A DNA stretch of 13,582 nucleotides, from NCBI GenBank assembly GCA_964607795.1, contig CAZSLA010000023.1, positions 1 through 13,582 on the forward strand. The letters run 5' to 3'. A model generated the notes under the pieces. That model saw only the letters and a program-made list of their open reading frames with translations. It ran no database searches and was not told the origin of the DNA. Of this stretch, positions 1 through 6,426 are shown in pieces. Source of the stretch: DYGT01 sp964607795. GTDB taxonomy: Bacteria > Patescibacteriota > Microgenomatia > UBA8517. The translations under genes and the position numbers were made by a program. Numbering within the stretch: the stretch's first letter is position 1; each line of letters begins with the position of its first letter.

Positions 1-1257
1 GAATCCTGGTGTGGCAGTGGCTTCATAGTTTTCAAAGATGAGGATACGGTTGTTGTTATAATCAGTAACTACAAGCTTGCTTTCATATTCATAAACACTT
101 CCAGCAAACATAAATCTATTAACAGCTGCTGTTAGGTGTAAATTACTAGTTGTCATATCTGGCTGATTAATCACCACATCAGCCTTATCTAATGTTGTTG
201 TTGGAATGGAGTTATATACTAATACCCGCCTAAAATCTGCAACGAAAAATCTATTCTTGCTAACAAAAATGCCTCGTGGGTCACTATAGGTACTGGAGGT
301 TGGAAGAAGATCTCCCTCTGTTGTAAAATCCGGTTGACCTAAGACTAAATCTGCTGCTTGTCCGTTGGTTGTGGGTCTGGAATTCCAAACTAAAACTCTT
401 CTATTTCCCATATCGACAACATAAAATTTATCACCACTCCATACGACATGCGATGGTAAATTAAGAGTTCCGGCATTTTCACCAGTAAGACCCGACCCTC
501 TGTTTTGTCCACAGGAAGTAAGACTATCCTGGCCTAATACTAGGCTTGCTTCGGCGTTGTTTTCAGTAGGAATGGAGTTAAATATCAACACCCTTGAATT
601 AAAATCGTCAGCGACATACAGCCTTTCACCGTCGTAAGCCAGCCCGCCACTTGTATAGTTGGCTAACACAATTCTGTTTGCTAAACACCCGTGCTTTAGG
701 CTTGTAAAATTATCATTGCCAATAACCACATCTGCTGAAGCATTATTAACAGTGGGGATGGAATTGTAAATAAGGATGCGATTATTGCCAACGTCTGGAA
801 TTAATAATTTGTTATCAGCACACAAAACCCCTGTTGGGTATTTTAGAGTATTGGACCCAATAGCTCCTCCTTGATTAGCAGAATTGGAGGTAAAATCTGA
901 CTGGCCGATAACTACATTTGCCTTGGCATTGTTTTCCTTGGGGATGGAGTTGTAAATAAGGACACGATTATTGTATTTGTCAGTGAGTATTAACTTGCCG
1001 TCGCAAACAATCGCGAAATTCGGTCTGTTAAGTGTATTTGCCGCTGGAGAACCACCCTGGTTTTCCAGACTGCTGGTAAAATCCGGTTGTCCCACCACCA
1101 CTGAGGCTGGCATGTTGGTGTAGTAAGCAAAAACGTTTGACTGATGACCTGTGACAAATAAACCAAAGGCAAAAAAGGACAAGAGGAAAACAAAGACTTT
1201 TAAGGGTTTATGAGAGAGCTTGTTACTTAAAAGTTCCGTGTACTTGACGCGTGTCAT
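1..1257 (-). CDS. Secreted NHL-type beta-propeller protein, 3' end cut by the window
   Basis: An open frame of 419 codons runs off the left edge, so the C-terminus is missing. The first ATG (1255-1257) precedes a basic N-terminus, a hydrophobic stretch at about residues 20-37 and an AxA-like site (VFA) near residue 44, which suggests Sec export. From about residue 50 there are six successive units of roughly 57-66 residues. Each has a VVIGQ-DFTS opening, a middle D-NNRVLIYNS strand and an IPT-NNA-A ending. This spacing and the N-R-[IV]-L-[IV] core resemble NHL/SMP-30 propeller blades, so a beta-propeller at or outside the cell surface is inferred. The ligand cannot be told. Proteins with the same YNSIPT-type repeat are known to me from Patescibacteria. 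No clear Shine-Dalgarno sequence precedes the start. Export and repeats are seen; the propeller fold is inferred. Confidence 0.85.
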   Translation of the reverse strand, partial: MTRVKYTELLSNKLSHKPLKVFVFLLSFFAFGLFVTGHQSNVFAYYTNMPASVVVGQPDFTSSLENQGGSPAANTLNRPNFAIVCDGKLILTDKYNNRVLIYNSIPKENNAKANVVIGQSDFTSNSANQGGAIGSNTLKYPTGVLCADNKLLIPDVGNNRILIYNSIPTVNNASADVVIGNDNFTSLKHGCLANRIVLANYTSGGLAYDGERLYVADDFNSRVLIFNSIPTENNAEASLVLGQDSLTSCGQNRGSGLTGENAGTLNLPSHVVWSGDKFYVVDMGNRRVLVWNSRPTTNGQAADLVLGQPDFTTEGDLLPTSSTYSDPRGIFVSKNRFFVADFRRVLVYNSIPTTTLDKADVVINQPDMTTSNLHLTAAVNRFMFAGSVYEYESKLVVTDYNNNRILIFENYEATATPGF

Positions 1258-1295
1258 AGCTATATTTTTATACTAAATTGAAGCTAGAGACAATG

Positions 1296-1499
1296 TCAAG
1301 CGGCAAGAAGGGGTGCAGGGTCCACTGCATCAGTTTCATCGCTGTCATCCTCGGGGTGTGAATTAGCGGAAAGTCTTTGCGCGGTTTCTTTTAAGCGCTT
1401 AAGGTCCCTGCCTGGCACTGTGGCATAAGTGGGGCCGATTTCCTCTTCATAGGCTTGCGGGTCAAAAGGCGTGATATCCTCTACTTTTCTCTCGGTCAT
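1296..1499 (-). CDS. Small acidic hypothetical protein (67 aa)
   Basis: The family is not recognised. The ORF fills most of the gap between the ZIP transporter gene and the propeller gene and reads in the same direction. It is rich in Glu and Asp, with a basic patch in the middle (RDLKRLKETAQRL, probably helical), then an acidic stretch ending in PAPLLAA. It has no membrane segment or cysteines. Codon use looks coding: third positions are mixed and the region is somewhat richer in G+C than its flanks. Against it, no good Shine-Dalgarno sequence lies at normal spacing before the ATG; only a weak AGGG lies about 15 bases upstream. It could be a genuine small Patescibacteria protein translated after the ZIP gene, or a chance ORF. 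Confidence 0.5.
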   Translation of the reverse strand: MTERKVEDITPFDPQAYEEEIGPTYATVPGRDLKRLKETAQRLSANSHPEDDSDETDAVDPAPLLAA

Positions 1500-1535
1500 T
1501 AAAAAAGCTTACACCCTAAAAACTTTCAAACAATC

Positions 1536-2288
1536 TCACCTATGGCCGTGCGGGCCTGAAGCAGTCACCATATACATCAAAACCACCCCCACAAGGACTG
1601 CGGTGATTTTTAAAAAGGCATCCTTTTTGCCGCCTGTATGCTTAGGAAGAAAATCGCTTGCAGCCAAATACAAAAACATGCCCGCGGCAATGGCCAAAAG
1701 CACGCCTATGAAGGTTTCGTTCTCACGTCCCACGACAAACACAAAAAACGCCCCCACCAGGGTGAAACAGGCAGACAAAGCGTTTAACAAAAGTGCTTGC
1801 ATTTTGCTGTAGCCGCCAGCAAGGAGTACTCCGAAATCCCCGATCTCATGGGGAGTTTCATGCAAAAATGAAGACACAGCCACCACCAGACCCAAAGCAG
1901 GCTCAACAAAAAACGCGGCAGCTATGGCCACGCCATCAATAAAATTATGGATTGTGTCCCCAACCAGGACCAAAGAAATCGTGGCCGTAGTGGGGCCGGA
2001 GTCATCCTGATAGCTGTGGTACAGCTTGGCAAAGCCCTCCTCAAAGATAAACGAGAGCAAAAATGCAATCAACACGACCATAAATGCCCGCTCGTCGAGC
2101 ATCTCGTGGGCCTCGGGCAATAGATCCAAAAGCGACACCGTAAGTAAAATCCCGCTCGCAAAGGCCGTGGAATAACGGCAAATAAAGTTGCTTATTTTTC
2201 CAGGCAAAAAATAGACAAAACCTCCGACCAAGCCGGCAAGGCTCCCCAGAAACACCAAAGCCAAAAGATAGATTAATGAGTTTTGCAT
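1536..2288 (-). CDS. ZIP family metal transporter
   Basis: A 250-residue multi-pass membrane protein of usual ZIP length with about eight hydrophobic segments. The two signature transmembrane helices are intact: HNFIDGVAIA at residues 114-123 (TM4) and HETPHEIGDF at 143-152 (TM5). In characterised ZIP proteins these His, Asp and Glu residues form the binuclear metal site for Zn2+ or other divalent cations. The loop before TM4 is short and lacks a His-rich cluster, but the protein ends in GPHGHR, a possible minor metal-binding tail. The protein should import divalent metal into the cytoplasm; which metal cannot be read from the sequence. The start is supported by AGAGGT six bases before the ATG. 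It follows the DsbB-like gene by 56 bp on the same strand. Confidence 0.93.
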   Translation of the reverse strand: MQNSLIYLLALVFLGSLAGLVGGFVYFLPGKISNFICRYSTAFASGILLTVSLLDLLPEAHEMLDERAFMVVLIAFLLSFIFEEGFAKLYHSYQDDSGPTTATISLVLVGDTIHNFIDGVAIAAAFFVEPALGLVVAVSSFLHETPHEIGDFGVLLAGGYSKMQALLLNALSACFTLVGAFFVFVVGRENETFIGVLLAIAAGMFLYLAASDFLPKHTGGKKDAFLKITAVLVGVVLMYMVTASGPHGHR

Positions 2289-2294
2289 ATATTT

Positions 2295-2300
2295 ACCTCT
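2295..2300 (-). promoter_or_regulatory. Shine-Dalgarno site of the ZIP gene
   Basis: AGAGGT (minus strand) lies six bases before the ATG at 2288 and fixes that start. It is one of the few clear Shine-Dalgarno sites in the window. Confidence 0.65.
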
Positions 2301-2344
2301 TGAGCTTTAATCATAACCCAAAATCCTACCGGTAGTCACTACGC

Positions 2345-2875
2345 TTATTTTTTCTTAAGTGAGGTAGTCATAAAGATGATGAGAAGGAAAAAAGCAGTCA
2401 AAGACATCATGGGAATAGTGATATAACCAAACTGCTTGACCACACTTTCGCTACAAGACCCTGCCCCCACCGGGCAAATTGACAAATCCAAAACATTCAT
2501 TTGTAAAAGGTAGTGATACAGGGCAATGCTACCGCCCAACGAAGAAAGGGCCAGGGAGTAAGGCGCGATCACACTTTGGTTTTTGTAAAGAGCCAAGCCA
2601 AAAAGCACAGCCTGGGGATACATAAAAATCCGCTGGTACCAGCAAAGCTCGCATGGTGTATAGCCTGCAACCTTGGAATAATACAAGCTTCCGATGGTTG
2701 CGAGCAACGAAACTACCAAACCAAAGGTATACGCGTTTTGCCTAACTAGTCTATTAATGTCAAGCTTCCCCAGCTTAAGAGGCCGAAAAAAATTAACTAA
2801 GTATAGAATAAGTACCACCTGCCCAATAACTGTGAGGCAGGATAAAAAAACGTGTACAAATTGTATACCGATCAT
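2345..2875 (-). CDS. DsbB/BdbC-like disulfide bond formation protein
   Basis: A 176-residue membrane protein with about four to five transmembrane segments. It carries both redox pairs expected of the DsbB family: CELC at residues 75-78, directly followed by WYQRIFMYP (the family quinone-side motif), and C134 with C141 in the second external loop (CPVGAGSC). In the family, DsbB reoxidises a DsbA-type thioredoxin-fold oxidase and passes electrons to quinone. No DsbA-like partner is visible in the window. The N-terminus has an extra hydrophobic segment, about 45 residues before the core. The ATG lacks a Shine-Dalgarno sequence, so the start is less certain than the family call. The stop region reads TAA, then TAG and TGA one codon later. 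Confidence 0.92.
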   Translation of the reverse strand: MIGIQFVHVFLSCLTVIGQVVLILYLVNFFRPLKLGKLDINRLVRQNAYTFGLVVSLLATIGSLYYSKVAGYTPCELCWYQRIFMYPQAVLFGLALYKNQSVIAPYSLALSSLGGSIALYHYLLQMNVLDLSICPVGAGSCSESVVKQFGYITIPMMSLTAFFLLIIFMTTSLKKK

Positions 2876-3016
2876 ATTAAATATAGTGAATTTTATCCCC
2901 CCAGAGGAAAAAAATCTATACTAATTTTGTGGTATTTTAAAATTAATAGTATCCTTTTGCTTTTAACTAGCTCCTTTTTCTTAAGCATAAACCTGTGTAT
3001 ACTTCCTATTTAGACC
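2876..3016. promoter_or_regulatory. Divergent intergenic region between the DsbB-like and DedA genes
   Basis: AT-rich region that must hold promoters for both directions. On the plus strand TATACT at 2998-3003 is a good -10 candidate, placing transcription start only about seven bases before the DedA ATG, but no convincing -35 box is seen. On the minus strand a weak TTAATT, 17 bp, TAGTAT arrangement could serve the DsbB-like gene. No Shine-Dalgarno sequence precedes either ATG. Confidence 0.35.
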
Positions 3017-3682
3017 ATGGATAAAATGCTAGCGCTTTTACACAACCTTTCGCTCCAAGTACCCTTATCTATCTATGCCTCAGTCGGGGGCTTAATCGAA
3101 GAAATCGTTGCCCCCATTCCTTCGCCTCTGGTGATGACCACGGCCGGCTCCATCGCCCAGGAGCAGGGAAAGGCTTGGGTGTATCTGGTTTTTATTTCGG
3201 GCCTTGCAGCCATAGGCAAGACCGTGGGGGCCTGGGTGATTTATTACTTTGCTGACAAGGCTGAGGACATTTTTGTAAGCCGCTTCGGCAAGCTTTTGGG
3301 CTTTTCCCACAAAGAAGTGGAAAATTTCGGCAAACGCTTTAGCAACACCTGGCACGACGACATTCTTTTAATATTTTTACGTGCCGTCCCCATTTTTCCT
3401 GGAGCACCTGTGGCTGCAGTCTGTGGACTGATAAAACTTAACATACGCACTTATATCCAATCTACTTTTGTGGGGGTGTGGATCAGAAGTGTAATTTTTG
3501 CCTACATCGGCTACTTTGGACTGTCGCAGCTTAAAGAAGGGATCGTGAATGCCGAAAGCATCGGAAAAATATTGGTTATGCTTTTTATTGCTATTCCCTT
3601 TTTGTACTTTTTCTACAAAAAGCGCGACCACTTGCAAAACACGCTTTTGGGAAAGATTGAAGGTAAAAAAAATAGCAAATAA
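3017..3682 (+). CDS. DedA family (VTT domain) membrane protein
   Basis: A 221-residue polytopic membrane protein. The N-terminal part shows the DedA hallmark of an acidic re-entrant region followed by a Pro-rich turn (EEIVAPIPSPLV, near residues 28-39). The second hallmark is the FLRAVPIFPGAPVAAVCG segment near residues 120-137, followed by a G-W-R transmembrane stretch. DedA/VTT proteins are linked to lipid scrambling, undecaprenyl-phosphate recycling and membrane homeostasis, and transport is proton-motive-force dependent in characterised members. The exact substrate here is unknown. The C-terminal tail is very basic (FYKKRDH, then KKNSK), consistent with a cytoplasmic end. It is the only plus-strand gene in the first 12 kb, divergent from the DsbB-like gene. 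The start lacks a Shine-Dalgarno sequence; a second in-frame ATG lies three codons later. Confidence 0.88.
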   Translation: MDKMLALLHNLSLQVPLSIYASVGGLIEEIVAPIPSPLVMTTAGSIAQEQGKAWVYLVFISGLAAIGKTVGAWVIYYFADKAEDIFVSRFGKLLGFSHKEVENFGKRFSNTWHDDILLIFLRAVPIFPGAPVAAVCGLIKLNIRTYIQSTFVGVWIRSVIFAYIGYFGLSQLKEGIVNAESIGKILVMLFIAIPFLYFFYKKRDHLQNTLLGKIEGKKNSK

Positions 3683-3719
3683 TATTATCGTCCAAGCAAC
3701 CTAGCGGAAAGGAATTTTG

Positions 3720-3767
3720 TTGGCAAAGACAAGTCGTGCAAAAAAAGTCAAGATGGAAGTTTACTGA
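3720..3767 (+). pseudogene. Possible truncated start of a DUF5679-like small gene
   Basis: In the short gap between two convergent genes, AAAGGA six bases before a TTG is followed by 15 codons reading MAKTSRAKKVKMEVY and then TGA. This resembles, from memory, the N-terminus of small Patescibacteria zinc-ribbon proteins of the DUF5679 type, where a Cys would follow the Tyr. Here the stop falls at that position and nothing zinc-ribbon-like follows, because the 3' end of the YeaO-type gene begins three bases later. It may be a remnant left by a deletion, or a coincidence. Confidence 0.27.
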
Positions 3768-3769
3768 GC

Positions 3770-4117
3770 CTATACCTTCTTTATTAACATATCCTTTAAA
3801 GCAAAGGCGTTATTGTGCTTTTCGTCCTTGGCTGCATACACGAGGGTTATCGTGCCATCTTTTGCCAATTTGATCAGCTCCCCAAGTTGAGCACTATCGC
3901 CCAATTCTTTGTGATAGCGCCGAACAAACTCGCGCCATTTGTGGGGATCATGGCCGAACCATCCACGCAAGGCAGTGCTTGGAGCTATGTCTTTGACCCA
4001 GAGGTCAATTTTGGCATGTTCTTTGCTTATACCTCTTGGCCACAACCTGTCCACAAGAATGCGCTTGCCGTCACTTGGATGCGGTGGCTCATAAACGCGC
4101 TTGATTTTAATTTCCAT
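3770..4117 (-). CDS. DUF488 family protein, YeaO-like
   Basis: A 115-residue soluble protein matching the YeaO-type DUF488 family along its full length. It has the N-terminal IKRVYEPP, the core DGKRILVDRLWPRG, the K-DLW-KDIAPST-LR-WFGHDP segment, and the C-terminal TLVYAAKDEKHNNA. The conserved Arg, Trp and His residues are all present. The biochemical role of this family is not established, so none is claimed. The ATG lies three bases after the stop of the exchanger gene and has no Shine-Dalgarno sequence of its own, so translation is probably coupled to that gene. The pairing with an ion exchanger may be mere operon packing. The 3' end converges on the DedA gene. Confidence 0.92.
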   Translation of the reverse strand: MEIKIKRVYEPPHPSDGKRILVDRLWPRGISKEHAKIDLWVKDIAPSTALRGWFGHDPHKWREFVRRYHKELGDSAQLGELIKLAKDGTITLVYAAKDEKHNNAFALKDMLIKKV

Positions 4118-4120
4118 GGG

Positions 4121-5083
4121 TTAATTATACAAACCTATGGCTCCTCTGTGGATAATAATTTCAGTTAATAAAAAGGCAAGATACAAAATTAATAAAGCCA
4201 AGCCCTCAAGACGGGAAATGGTTTTTTTGCTCCGCGCAAAATAATAAAACAAGACAAGCCCCACCACCAAAAAGAGTAGGCTAACCACATAGCTATTAGT
4301 CAAAAATACGGGCTTGCCATAAAGAAAGGTCAAAAACCCGAGCAAAAAGGTGTTAAACGCGGCCGAACCCACATAATCTCCAAAAGCCACTTGGTGGTTA
4401 CGCATAAAGACAGACCTTGCCACAAGCGACAATTCGGGTACATTTGTGCCAATGGCTATAACTAGCAGGCTGATAAAAAATGGCGAAATATTGAGTAAAT
4501 TTGAAAAATAAATCGTTTCTTCTACCACAAACCTGCTGGCTACAAAAATTACCGCTACCCCAAACATAATTTTCAACAGATCCTTGCTCACCTTGATACC
4601 GCTTCGGTGGTTGATGCTTTTTAATTTTTCTATAAACCCATGCTTTGCTTGCACGCTCACCAGCAAAAAACCAAAAAGCACCATAGCAATAATGCTGTCT
4701 GTTTTCCCGACCTTACCGTCCATAGCCAGGATCACAGGCAAAGCAATGACCACCAGAGATGCTGGTAAATTAAAACCCTGAAATTCGGGCGCAATGCGGA
4801 TGGAATTACCTAAAACCGCCAGCAAAGGCACAATAAGCATAAGAAGAACGATCGAAGCCCCGATCAAGTTGCCCACATAAATTTCAGGATCGTTTTCTAA
4901 AATTGCATTCACACCCACGGACAGCTCGCTAATGGAGGTAAAAAGCCCCAGGACCAAAAAAGATATGGCAAACGAAGGTATCCTAAGCGAGCGCGAAATC
5001 CTTTCCACGGATCTGATTGCCAGGCCCGAGCCAATCCAAATGCCGGCAAAAGACAGGATATAAATGAGTCCATGGTTCACCAT
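4121..5083 (-). CDS. Sodium/calcium exchanger superfamily (CaCA) membrane protein
   Basis: About 320 residues with some ten hydrophobic segments in two halves, the layout of bacterial YrbG-like cation antiporters. Both alpha repeats are recognisable: FTSISELSVGVNAI followed by VGNLIGAS in the first half, and GTNVPELSLVARSV followed by GDYVGSAAFNT in the second. The ion-coordinating Glu of each repeat is kept. The usual TS-PE becomes TSISE in repeat 1, and the SN of the GNxxGSN motif is AS and SA, so ion selectivity may differ from Ca2+. I start at the ATG at 5083; an in-frame TTG at 5125 would add 14 residues, but neither has a strong Shine-Dalgarno sequence. It is followed, three bases after its stop, by the YeaO-like gene. 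Confidence 0.88.
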   Translation of the reverse strand: MVNHGLIYILSFAGIWIGSGLAIRSVERISRSLRIPSFAISFLVLGLFTSISELSVGVNAILENDPEIYVGNLIGASIVLLMLIVPLLAVLGNSIRIAPEFQGFNLPASLVVIALPVILAMDGKVGKTDSIIAMVLFGFLLVSVQAKHGFIEKLKSINHRSGIKVSKDLLKIMFGVAVIFVASRFVVEETIYFSNLLNISPFFISLLVIAIGTNVPELSLVARSVFMRNHQVAFGDYVGSAAFNTFLLGFLTFLYGKPVFLTNSYVVSLLFLVVGLVLFYYFARSKKTISRLEGLALLILYLAFLLTEIIIHRGAIGLYN

Positions 5084-5144
5084 TACGTCTTCTATCCATA
5101 TTAACAAAATATATTCTGCGAGCAAAACTGCTCATGGCAAATTG

Positions 5145-5282
5145 TTTGCTTATTGATAAGGCGGAATTTTGCTCCAACCTTCCTGGCCTTCCACAATGTT
5201 GCGGCTGATAGATCCGCGGGTTCCCCGCGCGCTTGGAGGCCTCCTCGGAGGTAACCTTGGTCACCGTCGTGGCTAATGACAT
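5145..5282 (-). pseudogene. Frameshifted remnant of a small Lys/Ala/Ser-rich protein gene
   Basis: From the ATG at 5282 the reading is MSLATTVTKVTSEEASKRAG, which resembles the start of a widespread family of roughly 60-residue hypothetical proteins (S-K-A-S-K-AG ... K-AGSALSQ). The expected middle appears in the adjacent frame (SAATLWKARKVGA) and the expected end returns to the first frame (NSALSISKQ). Two small indels would restore one gene. The resemblance is from memory and the region may be non-coding. Confidence 0.25.
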
Positions 5283-5331
5283 CCAAGGCAATCTTCAAAG
5301 CTTGACCCAGGCATATTTTGTGGCCATGGGA

Positions 5332-5478
5332 AATGGTATAGCTAGTTTCTGTGTCAATGGTATTATTCCCGACTTTGATGGCGCCATCTATGCTTTTTCC
5401 TGGGAAATTTATGTACCTTAAAGTATTATGGTGCTTATTTATTTGTACCCCAAGGACCAAAAGGTACCTGAATTTCGG
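5332..5478 (-). pseudogene. Apparent second half of the GyrI-like domain, beyond an in-frame stop
   Basis: Directly after the TAA at 5479-5481 the same frame stays open. It reads through LRYINFPGKSIDGAIKVG, which fits the start of the second GyrI repeat (usually lPGgk-A-i-hkG), followed by a TETSYTI stretch where family members have an E-Y-I helix. Past about 5332 the similarity fades, while the frame remains open to 5101. No start codon with a ribosome-binding site is seen for this part on its own. Confidence 0.35.
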
Positions 5479-5709
5479 TTAAATACCCTTCTCCTTTTTT
5501 TTAGAAACTGCCACCACATATCTTCCCCCAGTCTCAGTAAAGAACATCACAATTGCAGGGCCGGCAATATTTTTTTTGCAGTTGTTTTTGTATATATTTT
5601 CGTAAAGTTTGTCAATATCCCTATTTACATTAGGGATCCTTCCTACTCCTTCAACCGAAGCTACCAGTATTGGCTCGATAACTTTTGTTATTATCGAAGA
5701 ATGTTTCAT
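5479..5709 (-). CDS. GyrI-like effector-binding domain protein, N-terminal half (76 aa)
   Basis: The frame encodes 76 residues resembling the first repeat of GyrI/AraC-type small-molecule binding domains: a VIEPILVASVEGVG strand, a helix (IDKLYENIYKNN), then AGPAIVMFFTETGGRYVVAVS. Full domains in this family have two such repeats and about 150 residues, so this product is half-length. The frame continues after the TAA with sequence that fits the second repeat, so the gene is probably broken by a nonsense change, unless the half-domain works alone as a dimer. There is no DNA-binding domain. The ATG has no Shine-Dalgarno sequence; TAAAAT six bases upstream of it looks like a -10 box of a leaderless mRNA. 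The Gmad2 gene ends 62 bp upstream. Confidence 0.6.
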   Translation of the reverse strand: MKHSSIITKVIEPILVASVEGVGRIPNVNRDIDKLYENIYKNNCKKNIAGPAIVMFFTETGGRYVVAVSKKKEKGI

Positions 5710-5715
5710 ACCCGT

Positions 5716-5721
5716 ATTTTA
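5716..5721 (-). promoter_or_regulatory. -10 candidate of the GyrI-like gene
   Basis: TAAAAT ends six bases before the ATG at 5709. No good -35 box lies 16-18 bp upstream. The spacing would give a leaderless transcript. Confidence 0.3.
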
Positions 5722-5771
5722 GCAAAGATTCGTTGGGGCTTTAGGCTTTCCGTATCAAAAGGAAGGCTTAA

Positions 5772-6299
5772 TCACATCTCTGAAGAAAAACTGATCGGGA
5801 TTTCGAGAGTATCATCGTTTTCCGGCAAGCCCGAAGGATTCGCTTTTTGGAATATCAAAATACCTCTTTGGCTGAAATCATCTTCAAAGCTTGGGTTTTC
5901 AAATTCTATTGTCCCCTCAAAAGGTACAAATTCAATTGTCATCCACTCTCCCTGGGCTGTTGCTATGCCCTCAGCAATTATCATGCCGTCCCAATTAACC
6001 AGACTTACCGGAAAACTGGCTTCAAAAAACCAATTGCCCCTTGCCTCTCCTGTGAATGTTAACGGAGAAGTAATTTCTGCCATGGCTTGGGGTTCTGTAA
6101 CGATTATAATGTCGGATTTCTCGCCGATGTGCGCGAGAACATCTTCAGGAATTTGCGGCAAATTTGTTTCTGCAGGAAGCGAGGCAACATCCAAGGTTAA
6201 AGCACCATCCGAACCTCTTTCCTTATTGCAATAATTTAGGAGAAAATAACCCAACAAAACTAAAGAGATTAGAACGATTAGCGATGCTACTTTTTTCAT
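5772..6299 (-). CDS. Membrane-anchored Gmad2 (immunoglobulin-like) domain protein
   Basis: 175 residues from the ATG at 6299; an in-frame TTG at 6317 would add six. Residues about 4-23 form one hydrophobic segment after MKK. It ends in LLNYC, which is not a proper lipobox, so a transmembrane anchor is more likely than a lipoprotein. The rest matches the Gmad2 domain: ITSPLTFTGEARGNWFFEASF near residues 75-96, AQGEWMTIEFVPFEGTIEF near 115-133, then RGILIFQKANPSGLPENDD and LEIPISF. Gmad2 domains are immunoglobulin-like, found outside the membrane, often beside spore-germination-type or peptidoglycan-related domains; their ligand is not established. The linker between anchor and domain is acidic and Pro-rich. 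Downstream lies the broken GyrI-like gene. Confidence 0.88.
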   Translation of the reverse strand: MKKVASLIVLISLVLLGYFLLNYCNKERGSDGALTLDVASLPAETNLPQIPEDVLAHIGEKSDIIIVTEPQAMAEITSPLTFTGEARGNWFFEASFPVSLVNWDGMIIAEGIATAQGEWMTIEFVPFEGTIEFENPSFEDDFSQRGILIFQKANPSGLPENDDTLEIPISFSSEM

Positions 6300-6393
6300 A
6301 CAGAACTTTGAATGCAAAGCATAGATTATTAATGACCCTCACACTGCCTAAGGGCCGTGTCTTAATGCGTTGTGAGAATTACACTTCCAGCTT

Positions 6394-6413
6394 GGAATTT
6401 ATCACTAATTTCC
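6394..6413. repeat. Short inverted repeat after the Q/N-rich gene
   Basis: GGAATTTATCACTAATTTCC can fold as GGAA/TTCC, one A-A mismatch, TTA/TAA and a four-base loop. It starts 13 bases after the stop of the Q/N-rich gene, but no T-run follows on the minus strand, so an intrinsic terminator is only possible. Confidence 0.3.
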
Positions 6414-6426
6414 AGAAAATTAAGTT

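Larger units (their letters stand above)
5084..5478. other. 395-bp stretch without an intact gene
   Basis: No full gene could be supported here. It holds the 5' flank of the exchanger gene, the shifted small-protein remnant (5145-5282) and the apparent second half of the GyrI-like domain (5332-5478). A GC-rich core at 5211-5265 has several short palindromes: CGCGGG-TTC-CCCGCG at 5215-5229, GGAGGCCTCC at 5235-5244 and GGTAACC near 5250. Open frames on both strands lack ribosome-binding sites. Confidence 0.5.

Noticed and set aside
3683..3769. Bidirectional terminator between the convergent DedA and YeaO-like genes
   Set aside because: No stable hairpin followed by a T-run could be found in either direction.
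3815..4168. Plus-strand ORF of 117 codons
   Set aside because: It is the reverse-strand shadow of the well-conserved YeaO-like gene.
5084..5125. TTG start for the exchanger gene
   Set aside because: It lacks a Shine-Dalgarno sequence and adds residues before the normal first helix; the ATG at 5083 fits the family better.
5233..5421. Plus-strand ORF of 62 codons in the gap
   Set aside because: No ribosome-binding site, no recognisable family, and antisense to the GyrI-like continuation.
5101..5460. Resemblance to dehydroquinate synthase zinc motifs (GKSIDGAIK and ISHGHKICLG against GHTIGHAIE and SHGEAVAIG)
   Set aside because: The metal-binding histidines are missing and the frame directly continues the GyrI-like gene, where a PGK motif is expected. 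The GyrI reading explains more.
5428..6234. Long plus-strand ORF of 268 codons
   Set aside because: It runs antisense through the GyrI-like and Gmad2 genes, has no family resemblance or ribosome-binding site, and the minus-strand readings are clear protein families.
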